64,000 bases of DNA. It comes from Cryptomeria japonica (taxonomy: Eukaryota > Streptophyta > Pinopsida > Cupressales > Cupressaceae). The position numbers and the translations under genes are program-made. Numbering within the stretch: position 1 is the stretch's first letter; every line of letters begins with the position of its first letter. The notes under the pieces were generated by a model that saw only the letters and a program-made list of their open reading frames with translations, was not told the origin of the DNA and did not search any database. Below, piece by piece: positions 23,616-35,699 of this stretch. The stretch spans positions 665,130,981 to 665,194,980 of the forward strand of contig NC_081412.1 in the NCBI RefSeq assembly GCF_030272615.1. Reading direction: 5' to 3'.

Positions 23616-24139
23616 ATGTCTATGAAGGTAAGTGTAGAAAGATAGTGGACCAAAAAGTGGTCAAATAACTTTTTGGTCTCATACAAGACATAATGAAAGT
23701 GTGTTGTAATGTGTTTAGGTAATAACACACTCGTGTTATGGCTTTGTAGCAAGATACCTCAAAATACTATCAACAAGGATTCCTAAAGGCTTTCATACCA
23801 TGTAAGAGTCAATATAAATTATAATAATATCTTGCAAATTTGGATATTAAGATAGCCACGTAGGATAAAGATGCTTCGATGAAGGCACAAGAGAGACAAA
23901 AAATGAAATAATATGTTTTTCTATCGAAGGATACAAATATATATGATATATTTTACAATGAGAAACAATTATATATAGGCAATGGAGTGACATAAAACAA
24001 CATAATATTATGACATACATGGCTTAGTCTTATTACTTGAGACATAAAAAGTAAATTCCCTAACAATTTCCCTAGTAAACATAAGTAAAAAGGTGTGAAA
24101 AAGATTTAGGATATAAACTAGTAAGATAAATTAAGCTTG

Positions 24140-24830
24140 AATTGTACCTCCACATGTAGCAAGAATTGCATTCTTTTGAATATATCAGTATCATATTGTA
24201 AGGTATAATTAATATTAAGAAATTCTTCATTTATTTTCCATCTTATCACTACTTTTTCCTATCTATTTATGACTTATTTTTCATAAAATTTATCAACTTT
24301 TTTTTTTTATGGTGTCAAATTTTGGCTATAATTTCTTGTTCCTACCATATTTCTAATTATAAATAATGTACACCTACATTCTATTAGAGCTTCATGTTTA
24401 TTTTAATTCTCTAATGGTTCAATGAGTTAGTACTTTGACATCTACTCAATCTATAAAATCCTTGACATATCATATTTATGTCCCATATTTTATTTGGCAT
24501 TTCTCCTTCTATCTCAAATGTTCATTTTCTTGATCACTTTTTTGAGGTAAGTTTAATGCTATCATTATTCTCAATACCCCTTTGCAACATCATCTATAGC
24601 ATTGTCATGCACCACATTGCAACAATCCTTTGATATATTATATTGTTCTTTAATAGATGATGTAGATCTTGATGTTGTCGGTCAATCTGTTGAACTACAC
24701 ATGTTATGGACATACCAAATTATGCATCTACATTTTGATAAATGCCCTTTGTCATTTCCAAGAATATTAATACTCCTTAATATCTTTCACGAATAAAAAA
24801 TTGTAAAAAAAAATTATATCTTTAAGATCA
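24140..24830 (+). repeat. Diverged duplicated block B (copy 1)
   Basis: Ordered similarity to 38548-39150. Shared blocks include 'tatttatgacttatttttca', 'ctataatttctt/ttttt', 'accatat' with 'aattataaat', and 'gatgtagatcttgatgtt'. The block lies just upstream of RLP pseudogene 2. An open stretch at 24602-24796 falls within it and is not conserved in the other copy. Confidence 0.7.
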
Positions 24831-24974
24831 TTGTCAAAAATTTTACACAATTTTCATAAAAGTGATTTAATCTTCCAAATATAAAACTAATCTTTAAATT
24901 TAAATTTTCAAATATATTAAATCGATATTATTAATGCCAAGAGGCATGACCCATGTGCAAAATGAAAATTCGAT

Positions 24975-25080
24975 CAATCCACAGTCGGCAATCTAACAGG
25001 CGGAGATCTGCCAGATAACAAGATAACACTACATCATGTCTTCTATTTTATTCTTGCTGAATCTCACTTTATGCTCGAAA
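24975..25080 (+). pseudogene. Displaced 5' end of RLP pseudogene 2 (leader and signal peptide start)
   Basis: ATGTCTTCTATTTTATTCTT at 25036 matches the start of the intact RLP (ATGTCTTCCTTTTCCTTCTG), and both continue with CTGAATCTCACTTT. Upstream CAATCCACAG also resembles the intact leader CAGTCCACAG. Homology stops near 25080. The rest of the N-terminal half is missing before pseudogene sequence resumes at 26115. Confidence 0.6.
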
Positions 25081-25386
25081 TCCCTAAACATACTTCAACA
25101 AATGCATTTTATGCATATCGTGCTATTACTTCACTCAGGAGATGGCATCTCTTTCAGCATTCGATCAACGCTTCATACACCTTATTCAAAAATACCATCT
25201 TTACACATGCAACAAGAATGTATCACTGTATTTCATTGACATGACATCTCTTTTAAGTAATTAATATAACTAAATTTAAATAAGTTAGAGCTGTCATAAA
25301 TATTATATAAATAATTTAAAAAATTATAAATGTTATTTCTTTATTAATTATGTTTTCAATATATAAATATTCTAGTATTTGATTAT

Positions 25387-25694
25387 ATGATCAATGAGTA
25401 AAATTGAAAGTCTAATGATGGATCTATATTGTGGAGCTTCTAATATAATCTAAATAAAGATTAATATGATATTGGACTAGAGTGTGCCTCCTATTTAAAT
25501 GAAGCAGATTTCTCCTCTAACCTCTCTAGTTCACATAAATATGATCAATGAGTAAAATTGAAAGTCTAATGATGGATCTATATTGTGGAGCTTCTAATAT
25601 AATCTAAATAAAGATTAATATGATATTGGAATAGAGTGTGCCTCCTATTTAAATGAAGCAGATTTCTCCTCTAACCTCTTTAGTTCACATACTA
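25387..25694. repeat. 154-bp tandem duplication, nearly identical copies
   Basis: Units 25387-25540 and 25541-25694 differ at only about two internal bases (GGACTAG/GGAATAG and CTCTCT/CTCTTT) plus the last few bases. They lie between the 5' scrap and the body of RLP pseudogene 2. Confidence 0.95.
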
Positions 25695-26114
25695 TATATT
25701 TATCCTTTGTTGTTGTGACATGTACTCTTATCTTCAATACATGCTTTTTGAAGTTAGGGTTGCCCTCAAGTAAATTACGGTATGTTCTAAAACAAAAGGA
25801 AGGTTGTTGACTTCCTCAATAAACAAATGTTGCACTCTAAATGATGTAAGGATTGATGTTGTGCTAATAAAATGTTTTAATGTTAATCTACATGTTTTAT
25901 GTTATAGGAATTTCAATTTTCCTATTCTATATTTTATTCTTTATTTCAAATAACCTTCAATAGTTTTATGCGTACAATATCCTAAATGCTCAATGTTCAA
26001 TTTGACATTTTCAAAAACAAACATAGAGCAAATCTCAATTTTTTTTGGTCAAAAGACAGCTCTTGTTCATTAATAAATGATATGGATCTTGATATTTTAG
26101 AACCCCACTACAGT
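25695..26114. other. Spacer between repeat and RLP pseudogene 2 body
   Basis: AT-rich sequence with no recognised domain. It interrupts the region where the N-terminal two-thirds of an RLP would be expected. Confidence 0.5.
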
Positions 26115-27718
26115 TAGCATTTCTTCAACTTGGATTTCACCGTTTGCCCACCTACAGCACCTGTGATTGAGATCTTGTCATATTGAAGGTGATTTTCCTG
26201 CTTTTCTATATACTCAATATTCACTAGAAAGCTTGGACCTGTCAGATAACATTATGGGATCTATTCCGACTTGGCTCTGGGATCTTCCCGCTCTTTACAC
26301 GCTCAATCTATCAAATAACCAGCTACAAGATTCTCTGCCCTCGGTAATATCCAAGAGTGTTGACATCCTGGACTTGAAAAGAAACAAGTTAAAAGGCTCT
26401 CTTCCATCTTGTAAGAGCCAGATTTCTTTCTTTGATTCCTCAGAGAATAATTTTAGTGGTCCCATTCCTGCTACAATGTATGCTGGTATTTTACTTTTTT
26501 CAAGCAATTATTTGTCTGCAGAAATTCCACCTTCACTCTGCACAAATAGAAGGGCTACTGAATTTATCGACTTGTCAGACAACGATCTTAGGACTTAGGA
26601 GCACCATTCCTCCATATATTGGGAGATGTATGGGGTTGACCATTTTAAATTTGGCTGAGAATGATTTGCAGGGGGAGATACCAGAGCAACTGGGAAATCT
26701 AATTGATCTTCGAACATTAAATCTCTATGGCAACAATTTACGAGATATCATTCCTTCAGATCCTTAATAAATTGTCAGGCCCTAGAAGTATTTAGATGTG
26801 GGAAGCAACCAAATTCAAGGAAATATCCCAGTTTTCACTGGAGAGCTGAGAGGTCTCCGAATTCTAGGCTTGGCTTCAAATAAATTTGAAGGCACTCTTC
26901 CTGCCTTCCTACTTGAGCTGAAGTCTCTACAGATTTTAGATTTATCCCACAATTCTTTTTCAGGAACTATTCCTAAAAATTTAGGAAAGCCAGATGCTAT
27001 GGTCAACGAATCACATAATAATGAATCAGATTTTGTAGGATTGAAATTCGGATATATTGAAGATTATTCACGAGCCTATGAATTCAAGTTCTGGGACGAA
27101 GTTACGCTTTGGATTAAAGGGCGGACAACTCCATATTAAAGGATATTCAGGGAATTTGTATTCATGGACCTATCTAACAACAATCTATTAGGCAATATTC
27201 CTCCAGAAGTAGGTATTCTCAAGAATTTAAATACATTGAACTTTTAAGGAAACAATTTGATTGGTTTGATTCCAGAGTCTGTGGGAGCGCTTGTTAAACT
27301 GGGGTCCCTGGATCTCTCAGGAAACAAGTTGTCTGGAAAGATTCCCTCAGAACTTGTGAATCTCACATTCCTTGCAGTTTTGAATGTTTCAGACAACATG
27401 CTTTTTGATTTGATACCGCAAGGCAAGCAATTTGCAACCTTTGAGGCTTCTTCTTTTGCAGGAAATCCAGATCTACATGGACCTCCATTAGAAAATAGAA
27501 CCAAAGAAAGTCAAGAAGAAATGTATTAAAGAGAGACAAAGGCAGAAGCAGAGGAAGAAGATGATGAAATGAAGAGATGGTGGGCAGTGGGGGTGGGATT
27601 AAGTTATGGGATGGGATTTGCCACTATAATTGCAGTGATATGCTCCATATCAGATGGAGATGAATATTTCAGTTTTCTGGATAGTCTTATGTCGCACTTG
27701 TTTGGAAAGCCACCTTAA
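26115..27718 (+). pseudogene. RLP pseudogene 2 (3' half of an LRR receptor-like protein)
   Basis: It aligns with the intact RLP from about residue 440 to the C-terminus. LRRs (YSLESLDLSDN, PSVISKSVDILDLKRNKLKG, FSGPIPATM), the island (FVGLKFGYIEDYS...WIKGR), the four LRRs after the island, an E/D-rich stretch, the membrane segment (WWAVGVGLSYGMGFATIIAV) and the tail ending HLFGKPP are present. Breaks are a TGA near 26163, a 7-bp tandem duplication CTTAGGA at 26587-26600, a frameshift near 26760, TAA at 27137 and 27245, and a frameshift near 27525. The natural stop is TAA 27716-27718. Its 3' flank is unlike that of the other two plus-strand copies. Confidence 0.92.
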
Positions 27719-28044
27719 AAAATATAAGCTGGATATCACATTTTAAGGCAGAGGGACTCTCATAAAACATCTGTGCATTTGTTTTTTCTGCTTTCCAGAT
27801 ATCAGAGTTTTTATGTAACTGTTATCAATAAGACTTTTCCAATCTCAACTCTTACCCGCATGATAAGAGTCCCCACCACCATCAACCCTCTTCCTCATAA
27901 TTTTTATGTAACAATGGTTATTTCAACATCTAAGCTGTCTTTTGTTTAATGAGTTTTAGATTAATGTATAAAGTTATGTGTATATCTTTACTAATTTAAA
28001 GTTTCGGCGGATTTATTTCTAATGTCTATCAATGCATCAAAATA
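27719..28044. other. Spacer between two convergent RLP pseudogenes
   Basis: No gene was recognised. It separates the 3' ends of pseudogene 2 (+) and pseudogene 3 (-). Confidence 0.6.
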
Positions 28045-28503
28045 AAAGTATGTCAAGGAGGGACACAACACTGAAACCAAGTTGGCAATGGAGAATAAAA
28101 TGAATTCGATGAAAGATGGAGGTGGGATAAGCGAGTTAGGTTTAGGAGAGAAGGTATTGTACCTGAAAGTCCACAACGAACTAAGTAAAGCTCTCTAAGA
28201 TTAGAGAGGCTGCTGAGGGCATTAGTCCAAGCTTCTCAAATTTTGTATCCATTCTACAAACCTCCAACTCTCCAAGGCAATATCACCACCTCCTGCAAGA
28301 TAGAGATGACGCAAGCAAGTGATGTTCCCCAACTCTAGAGGGACCTCACCTCCAAATCTAGCAAATCTCAAGCTAAGGAAAGTAACGCTTTTGAATTTTT
28401 CCAACTGAGGAGGTATTGAAGTACCATGGAAATTATTGTATCCAAGATCTAGGTGTTGAAGATTCTGCAGGTTAAACAAAGATGGATGTATTGCCCCACT
28501 AAT
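28045..28503 (-). pseudogene. RLP pseudogene 3 (N-terminal LRR fragment, inverted)
   Basis: On the minus strand it reads MFNLQNLQHLDLGYNNFHGT, then FGGEVPLELGNITCLRHL and RFVEWIQNLRSLD, matching residues 97-190 of the intact RLP. After a small deletion it continues into the NALRSLPNL region and to about residue 255 (TIPSLLNLTRLSHL; PTWFQ). The fragment ends near 28045. The signal peptide and LRRNT cap are missing: upstream of 28503 the sequence jumps to promoter-flank homology. Confidence 0.85.
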
Positions 28504-29230
28504 ACTATTTTTCTAATCAAAGTTGTTTTATTTGCAATCTTTGAATACTATTCAAAAAGATTATTTTATTTATAACATAAAATTATTTATTTTAAAATTT
28601 ATTTTATTTTATTATTTATTTCTTTTAAAATTATTTTATTTTATTATTTATTTCTTTAAAATTATTTTATTTAATTAAAAAATATTTTTTAATATTTAAG
28701 ATTTTTATTTTTATTTTTCTGTTGTTCTTGTCTTCATGATCTTTTATTTTCAAATATATGAATATGTGGCAGTCATTTATATGAAGAAGTTTTGTTTCTG
28801 ATTTTTTCCAATTAATATCATTTAGTTTTATAATTGATTGTATTGTTTTTTTTTTTTTAATTTATTTATGTGTATATTGAAGATGATGTAATTTATAATA
28901 TATTCTTTTAAATGGTTTAAATTTGGTTATGTAGAAGTTCAACTCAACTCAACTTAGATGTATTTTTATGATGTTTTTAGATGACAATTGAGATAATTTT
29001 TTAAAATATTTGTATAAAATTTATATACAAAATTAGACATAGTATCACAAATTTATAAAATTATCTATTTTGTCTCTTAATATCAATGCGATATATTGGA
29101 TAAAAGTTTTCTTAATATTATATAATATTGATTTAGAAAGAAATCTGATAAGAATTTGAATTAGTAATTTCAAAGCTAGAATTTAGCACATTAAAATATC
29201 ATTTTGTAAAATTATTACACTAAGAGTTAT
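28504..29230 (-). repeat. Inverted copy of the intact RLP 5' flank
   Basis: The reverse complement matches about 50740-51400, upstream of the intact RLP. Shared blocks include 'tatattgaagatgatgta', 'caactcaacttaggtgtat' and 'aaaatatttgtataaaattt'. The junction at 28503 shows that about 420 bp (late promoter, signal peptide, LRRNT) were lost. Related motifs recur at 29330-29480. Confidence 0.7.
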
Positions 29231-29875
29231 TAGATTTTCACAATACATTCAAATATTGTATACAAAATTGTTACAATTAAAGGACATTAAGATGAATCTC
29301 AATTCATGACTAATTAATAAATAGAATATATTATATTGAAGATGATATTAGTAATATATTAAAGATATAATTGTTCAAAATTTTAATTTGTGTTGAGTTG
29401 AAATTCAACTTAGGTTAGGTGTATTTAAACAAATTAGATAATAAACGAGATTACTCAAAAAAATAAAATTATACTATTATTATTTTTTATAGAAGAAATC
29501 TAAGTGATATTCAAATACTCATTTTTGTGTTTCCATTTTTGAAAAAGAATACAAATCATTTTTTACCTCATCTTCCCACGGTACAAAATTTTAATATTAG
29601 TTAAAATCATTTAGTCAATCAACAATTTTCTTAATGATTTTTTCATTAGAAAATATTGTGAATTTTTCCATTTCATTTGGGTGAATAAAGTGAAATAATC
29701 TAGGTTTCAAATTGCAAGGAAGCTACCATACATTTGTCCAATAGGTATTAAATCAACACTTAAATATTTTAGGTCAAAGAGTTTTAGTATAGTAGGTAAC
29801 ACCCTTCATCCGAGAATCATCTAGAATATGAAAGAAAGTTTCCATTAATTGACCTATTTGCTAATACCATTAAAT

Positions 29876-30515
29876 GGTTAATTTCTATTAGCCAACAATA
29901 GATTAATTGCTCAGTAAATTTTACATAATACAATTAAAAAAATTCTTTCCTATCGGATTTATAACAATTAATTAAGTTAATTAACAATAATGAATAGTAG
30001 AAACAAATTCACAACAAAACAATCACAAAAACACAATAACATAGATATACCTAGGAAATTCCAATGTGGGAAAAAACCTACAAATGTTGAATCTTTTATT
30101 CAACTTCAAGAGCAACTTTTCCTTCAATAATTCTTCAAGAATATCATACTGAATCCAATCCTAGTTGCTACAAGGATCTTACATATATAGCCTTCTTGAT
30201 GAAACATCCATTATGCAAGACAAGTGTAACTCTCCTCACACAACACATCCTAAGAGAAACATTCCTTACATGACTAATAGAAACATTCCTTACATTACTT
30301 AGGAAAGGAATTTCCGTACATGATGGAAGAGAAAGGAAACTCTCCTTACATAACTCGGACTTTCCACACATAAAACCACACTTGGTCTTAACCTCGCAAC
30401 TCTAGGAAAGATTCTAATTACATAATAGAAAAAATTCTCTTGTTGAATATTCAACATGAGCTACACTTAGGCAACTTCTACAATCAACACCTTCTAAACT
30501 ACAAAAAACCCAACA
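29876..30515 (-). repeat. 3' LTR of copia element 1 (640 bp)
   Basis: The element start reads TGTTGGGTTTTTTG on the minus strand. The other end is GG where TG complement is expected, one base decayed. A TATA-like CTATATATG is seen near 30181-30190 in both LTRs. A short internal duplication, GAAACATTCCTTACAT, lies near 30250-30300. Confidence 0.9.
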
Positions 30516-30526
30516 CTCCCTCTTAG
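30516..30526 (-). other. Polypurine tract of copia element 1
   Basis: On the minus strand CTAAGAGGGAG directly precedes the 3' LTR start TGTTGGG. Confidence 0.75.
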
Positions 30527-32060
30527 TGAGGAAGGTGTTCTGCACAACACCCAACTTATCCCTAAAGAATACAAACTTACTCTTCATCAAAGCCTTTGTC
30601 AAGATTTCCGCAATCTTCTCATCCATAGTAACTTCATTATCCTCTTCTCCACACAATGTCTAATGAAGTGATACTTGATCTCAATATGGTTTGACTTTTC
30701 ATGAAACACTAGACTCTCAGAGAGTTTAATACAACTTTGATTATCACAGTAAATCACTATCAGATCTAGCTCTTTATCAAAGAGCCCAGCTAGAAGGTTT
30801 TGAAGCTAAATAACCTCACATGTAGCCATACTGGCTAACATATACTCGGCCTCTACAGAACTTAGTGTGACTAACTTCTATTTCCAGTTCTACCAAAAGA
30901 CAACTCTTGAACCCAAGATGAAACAACACCTAGAAGTTCTCTTTCTATTAGTTGCATTGCCTACCCAGTCTGCATCTATCAACCCCTCGAAATTCACTCC
31001 ATCTTGTTGAATGTACTTCAACCCATAATCAATTGTGCCTTGGAGATACCTTAAAACATGATTTGTAGCTATCTAGTGCACATGTTTAGGTTCCACCATA
31101 AACTGACTATGTCAATTCATTACAAAACAAATGTGTGGTCATGTGTTGACTAGATACATAAGAGAGCCTATCAACTATATGTATAAAGTCGGGTCCACTT
31201 CCTCTAATATAGAAGCATCAATATTCCTCCAAGTGGTCACTAGTGACATAGACATGGGTTTACAATATTCCATCCTGGATCACTTCAGGATATCAATTGT
31301 ATACTTCCCTTGTCCAAGGAAGGTCTCTCCTCTTTTTTCCACAACTCTAATTCTAGAAAGTAGTGCATCAACCCCAAGTCCTTCATCTCAAACTCTCCTA
31401 CAAGATCTTTCTTGCAGTGTGCTATGATCTATTCTTATCCTATAAGAAACAAGTCATCAACATATTACACCAATATGAAAATCTCTCCCTTCACCTGAAC
31501 ATAGTATAGGTTTGGATCAACCTCACTCTTTGTGAATCCCACACTCTGCAAGTAACTGTCAATACGTGCATGAGACACTCTGGGAGCCTACTTGACCCCA
31601 TCCAGTGCTCTCTTAAACCTGCACACATGGGAATACCTCCCTTGCACCTCAAAAATATCTAGTCATTCTATGTAAATCTCTTCCTCAATCACTCCATTGA
31701 GGAGTGTCATCTTCATATCCATTTGGTGAATCTTCCAACCCATCTGCACTAGTACAAAAATGATAGCCCTTATAGATGGGTATTTAGCTACCAGAGAAAA
31801 GGTCTCATCATAGTTGATCCCTTCCATCTAATAAAACCCCTTAGCCACAAACTAGGCTTTGAACTTTTCCACACTACCATCTGCAACATGCTTGATTTTA
31901 TACAACCATCTTGACCCTACCACTAACTTGTTTTTGGGTCATGTCACTACCTCCCACGTGTGTTTCCTCATGATGGAAGAATACAATTCCACCATTGAAT
32001 CCCTCCATACCTGATTCTTGGATGTCTCCTAGAAGTTAGAAGGCTCCACCTCAATTCAAG
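30527..32060 (-). pseudogene. copia element 1 reverse transcriptase and RNase H
   Basis: The RT core has the catalytic motif YVDD at 31453-31464 (minus strand), preceded by ILV-stop and followed by LFLIG. The QMDVKTAFL-type region is degenerate near 31700. RNase H and the C-terminal tail extend to about 30414 and contain KIAEILTKALMKSKF and FRDKLGVV, the usual end of copia pol (ADILTKAL...F..R..LG). Numerous stops, many Gln or Trp derived, and several frameshifts make it non-functional. Confidence 0.88.
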
Positions 32061-33560
32061 TTCACTCATTAGTGCCATATAATCAGAAAAATGTTTGGGA
32101 GCCTCTCTCTATCTAAATGGATCTTGAGGATCACCAACATACTCTTGGGCCTCTCTTAGTGTCTACTTAGTCACCCTATTTTTCCTCCTCCCTATGATAG
32201 GAATTTGAGGCTAAGGAATTATCTACTCCTCCTCTTGATCAACTTGCTCAGCCTGCCTGCTTTGCTCTCCAACTTGTGTGACTAAATTTTGAGGAATCTG
32301 TGCACTCTCAACCTTGGGTGCCTACTCCTCCTCTTGAACATCTATCAAACTGCCAAACTTTTGAAGAGCCCTTCCCTCCTTGAACTTTACATCTCTGTGA
32401 ATAACTATTTTTTTGAGTGAAAGAATGTAGACCTGATAGGCCTTAGAAGTTTCATTGTACCCAAAAAGGATATCCTTGTCTGCAAATGGTTCCAACTTGG
32501 TTCTCTTCTCCATGAGAATATGATAGTACACAAGTCATCCAAAGATGGGAATGTGCTTCAAATCTAGTTTATTCATAGTGAATGCATCTTCTAGCATCAA
32601 TTTACCCAACACTTTGTGTGGATTCTTATTCTACAAATACACAACTGTATTGCAAGATTTTTCCCATAAAAACCAAGGGAGTTCCTGATCATAAAGGATG
32701 GCCTTAGCTGCTCTAATTATAGCCTTGTTTTTCCATTCAACAACCCCATTCTATTGAGGCTTGTATGGAACTGTGAACTCTTTCTCGATACCTTCACAAG
32801 CTCAAAAATATTTGAAGGCATTCAAGGTATACTCACCTCCATTATCAAATCTTAGTATCTTGATCTTCCTCCCTATTTTTTTCTCCACAAGAGCCTTAAA
32901 CTCTTTGAACCTACTAAAGACTTCATCTCTATTCTTCATTAAATATATCTATGTCTTCTTAGAGAAATCATCAATGAAGGTAATATAGTACTTGTACCCA
33001 TTCAAGGATCCATTTGACATGGGCCCACACACATCTGAGTGTACAAAATCCAAAATCCCTTTAGATCTAGTGTCGCTACTTGGAAAATTGTTCTTGGCAT
33101 ATTTCCTAATAGTACAACCCTTGCACACCTCATGCTTTTCAACCTTCATCACAGGCAGCCCCGTTACTATTTCCTTAAGCACATTAAGTGCTCCATGATG
33201 AAGATGAGCCATCCTCCTATGCTAAAATTGTCCAATCCCTCTACTATTACTCACCAGCACATGTGTTGGCTCCAACTGTAATCAAAATAAGTTGCCATCC
33301 CTGACTCTAATCACTTTCGCTACCTTGGAATTCTTAGGATGGATATAGAATTTTCCCCCTTCACAGGTCATGATGTAATACTTGTCCTCCAAATTGGAAA
33401 CATAGATTAAATTATTTTTCATGTTAAGGACATACAACACATCCTCCACCAATAGAGGTTTTTAAGACTCCCTTTGAAACTTGACCAAGCCAACCCATGT
33501 TGCATGGTACTTGGCATTGTCTCCAAGATCAATACAAAAATCCAACTTATTTCCTCCAAC
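32061..33560 (-). pseudogene. copia element 1 integrase
   Basis: Upstream zinc module: MAHLHHGALNVL, then C-KGC-IRKYAKNNFPSS (33130-33212). First Asp: HSDVCGPM. Core: YYITFIDDFSKKT, RFDNGGEYT (second Asp), then GVVEWKN with the third acidic residue retained near 32740. C-terminal part: KRTKLEPFADKDILFGYNET then VIHRDVKF (32380-32500), the standard copia post-integrase segment. Only scattered stops interrupt it, so all three catalytic acids can still be read. Confidence 0.9.
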
Positions 33561-33819
33561 TTGATGAAATATTCTTGAACTCCCATCATGTGGAAAGAAG
33601 CCCCACTATCAATATACCAAACATTTTTGGCAATTCAAGAACTTGAGAGACAGGTGATGAGTGAAAACTCATTCTCAAACCCTCTTGCAAACTCTTCCAC
33701 CTCAGTTGTAGTCACAACTTTCTTCTTCTGTATGTCCTTATTTTTCTCATTTGGAAATTGACTGTCATAGTAAACTATTTGATGGTAGCAAAAAAAATTT
33801 ATCTTTCCTAATATTCTTT
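33561..33819 (-). pseudogene. copia element 1 protease
   Basis: Minus-strand text NVWYIDSGASFHM near 33580-33620 is the copia protease active site (D-S-G-A). It is preceded by the linker EEFAREFENEFSL. The intact triad contrasts with the altered one in the gypsy element. A stop separates the linker from the active site. Confidence 0.85.
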
Positions 33820-33824
33820 ATCCT

Positions 33825-34980
33825 TGAAATGGCGAAAATAGGGTTTCCACCATAGGAAAACCACTATTCTTTCTTAGAGACCATCACATTACAAAAAGAT
33901 AGATAGATCTAAACCAAATAAATCCAAATTCTGATCTAATTTCAGGGGGAATTGGTGTGCCTCTCTTCTTTCCATTAGATTGAATTGGATTATTGAATTT
34001 ACTAAAATTAGGGTAAAAGTGCTGGAAATGAGAGTAAAAATGTAAAAACAGTGAGCTACAGTCATCGGATTGAGTCACGCACTTGGATCTAAGAATTGTA
34101 AGAGGATTTAGACCTTCTCCTTGAAGGATCTCCTAGAATTTCAAGATTGTGGTGCTGGTTGCCTTGGTCCTTCAAACTTTTCACACTCCAAAGGGGGATT
34201 GATCTGTCACTATAAATAATGCTTATCCTGAAGATCACAGCTCCATACATTTTTCCTACACATAGAAAGAAGGTAAAATAGGTTGGGAATAAGGGTTTGG
34301 CTAAGTCAAACCTTGGTTTAGGAATTAACCTTCAATGAAATATTATAAATACTGAAATAAACAATGGAAAGATATACCTCATATCTAGAATGACTGATAA
34401 TGATGCTTTACTTCTTGAATGTAATCACATATTTTTTATGAAATGGAATTCACATGACAAAACCCTAATCACACACACATGATTGCATATGAATGATGTT
34501 TTTTTGCTCCACCATTGATGAATGAAGAATATGCAGTCTTGAAGACCTCTAGAAATGCTTGATGATGAATACTTCAATGCTTGAATGCTTGATTGCTTGA
34601 TGCCTTATGATTATAATTTCACCCATATATCTTTGTATATTCAAATGAGATGGGAAAGCCTCTTTATATACTTTCCTATCAGAAAACATGTTAATTTTTT
34701 TACGTAGGCCGACACGAGGCTAGGTTTCTCACTCAAACTTGGAAATGGTCAAGGGGTTCAAAGGGGGGGCCCAAATAGGGAAGACCAAGACACTACAACC
34801 TATTCCTACCCCATTTTAGGGCAAGAAGTAAGGGGCCATCTAGTGTATGAAGTAAAAATAAGGCCATCTTTGCATGATGTAAATCTAGCTAGGTCCTAGT
34901 CAAGCATAGGGATGCAAACACTAATGTGAGGGACCCAAATGTGGACTAAATTGTAAGGAAGCACAATTTAGGATGCTACA
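33825..34980 (-). mobile_element. Solo LTR (1156 bp) nested in copia element 1
   Basis: ATCCT is duplicated at 33820-33824 and 34981-34985. On the minus strand the insert starts TGTAGCATCCTAAATTGTGC and ends CATTTCA (TG...CA). A TATA-like TATATAAAG lies in minus orientation near 34650-34662, as expected in an LTR promoter. Removing it rejoins the copia gag/protease region. No coding domain is inside. Confidence 0.88.
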
Positions 34981-34985
34981 ATCCT

Positions 34986-35601
34986 CAATCTTCTTTGTCT
35001 AACCTCCTTGATGAGCATTTTCATAGATCTCTTCCTAGACAAAGTCATCCCAAAGCCTCACCGAATTGGGTAGGCGATCTCTGCGAATGATACACATGGA
35101 ATACACTTCCCAATGCTTTGAAAAACCATTCAAGCCTATCAAAACTAGCTCATAATTAATTATGGACTCTCCAATAGTAGCCAACTCATCCTTGACTTGT
35201 GTCGACCTGGACAAGTAAGAGGTCATGCTCTCGCCCTTGAAGATCTTTGATTTATGCAATTTATCTTTGAGCATCATTTTCTTACTCTAATAGTTGCTCT
35301 GATAAACTTTTGTGAGTGTATCCCACATTTCCTTGGCGGTGTCTTTCCCATATAGATGAGGAATCAAATGATCTTTTACCCCATCAAGCATAATCCTCTG
35401 AGTTTTGGCCTTCTTGACTTCATGTGAATCTAGGGCAATAGGATCATTTGTTGGTGGAGTCACTATTGTACTAGCATAGATCCATAACTTGTTCTCCTTG
35501 AGAAGAGATATAATCTAAACCTTCCACTGTAAGAAGTTAGATTCACCTTCAAGTTTGTCCTCATATCAAACATTGTCCTCATATCAAACACTAGTTGCCA
35601 T
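34986..35601 (-). pseudogene. copia element 1 gag
   Basis: The likely start is ATG at 35601 (minus), about 90 bp after the primer-binding site, reading MATSV. The UBN2-type gag follows: GESNFLQWKV, LWIYASTIVTPP, KMLGVKDHL-like LDGVKDHLIPHLYGK, AKEMWDTLTKVYQS, then KLHKSKIFKGESMTSYLSR and VKDELATIGE (35035-35277). This is the fold that packages copia RNA. Stops interrupt the first 30 codons and the KVYQSNY/KKMMLKDKL junction. A 17-bp tandem duplication lies at 35561-35594. The 3' part is separated from protease by the nested solo LTR. Confidence 0.88.
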
Positions 35602-35685
35602 TGCAAAATAAAACCCTTGAAGAAATTAAAAACTTAAATCTAAAAAAATTGTGTTACAAAGCTTGGCTTCGTATTTAGAGTTTAC

Positions 35686-35699
35686 AACTCTAATACCAT
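35686..35699 (-). other. Primer-binding site of copia element 1
   Basis: On the minus strand TGGTATTAGAGTTG abuts the 5' LTR end ATTAACA. It matches initiator-Met tRNA complement (TGGTATCAGAG) with one C-to-T change. Confidence 0.85.

Noticed and set aside
24602..24796. 64-codon open stretch in block B
   Set aside because: The duplicated partner at 38930-39130 has indels and stops in this frame, so the frame is not conserved.
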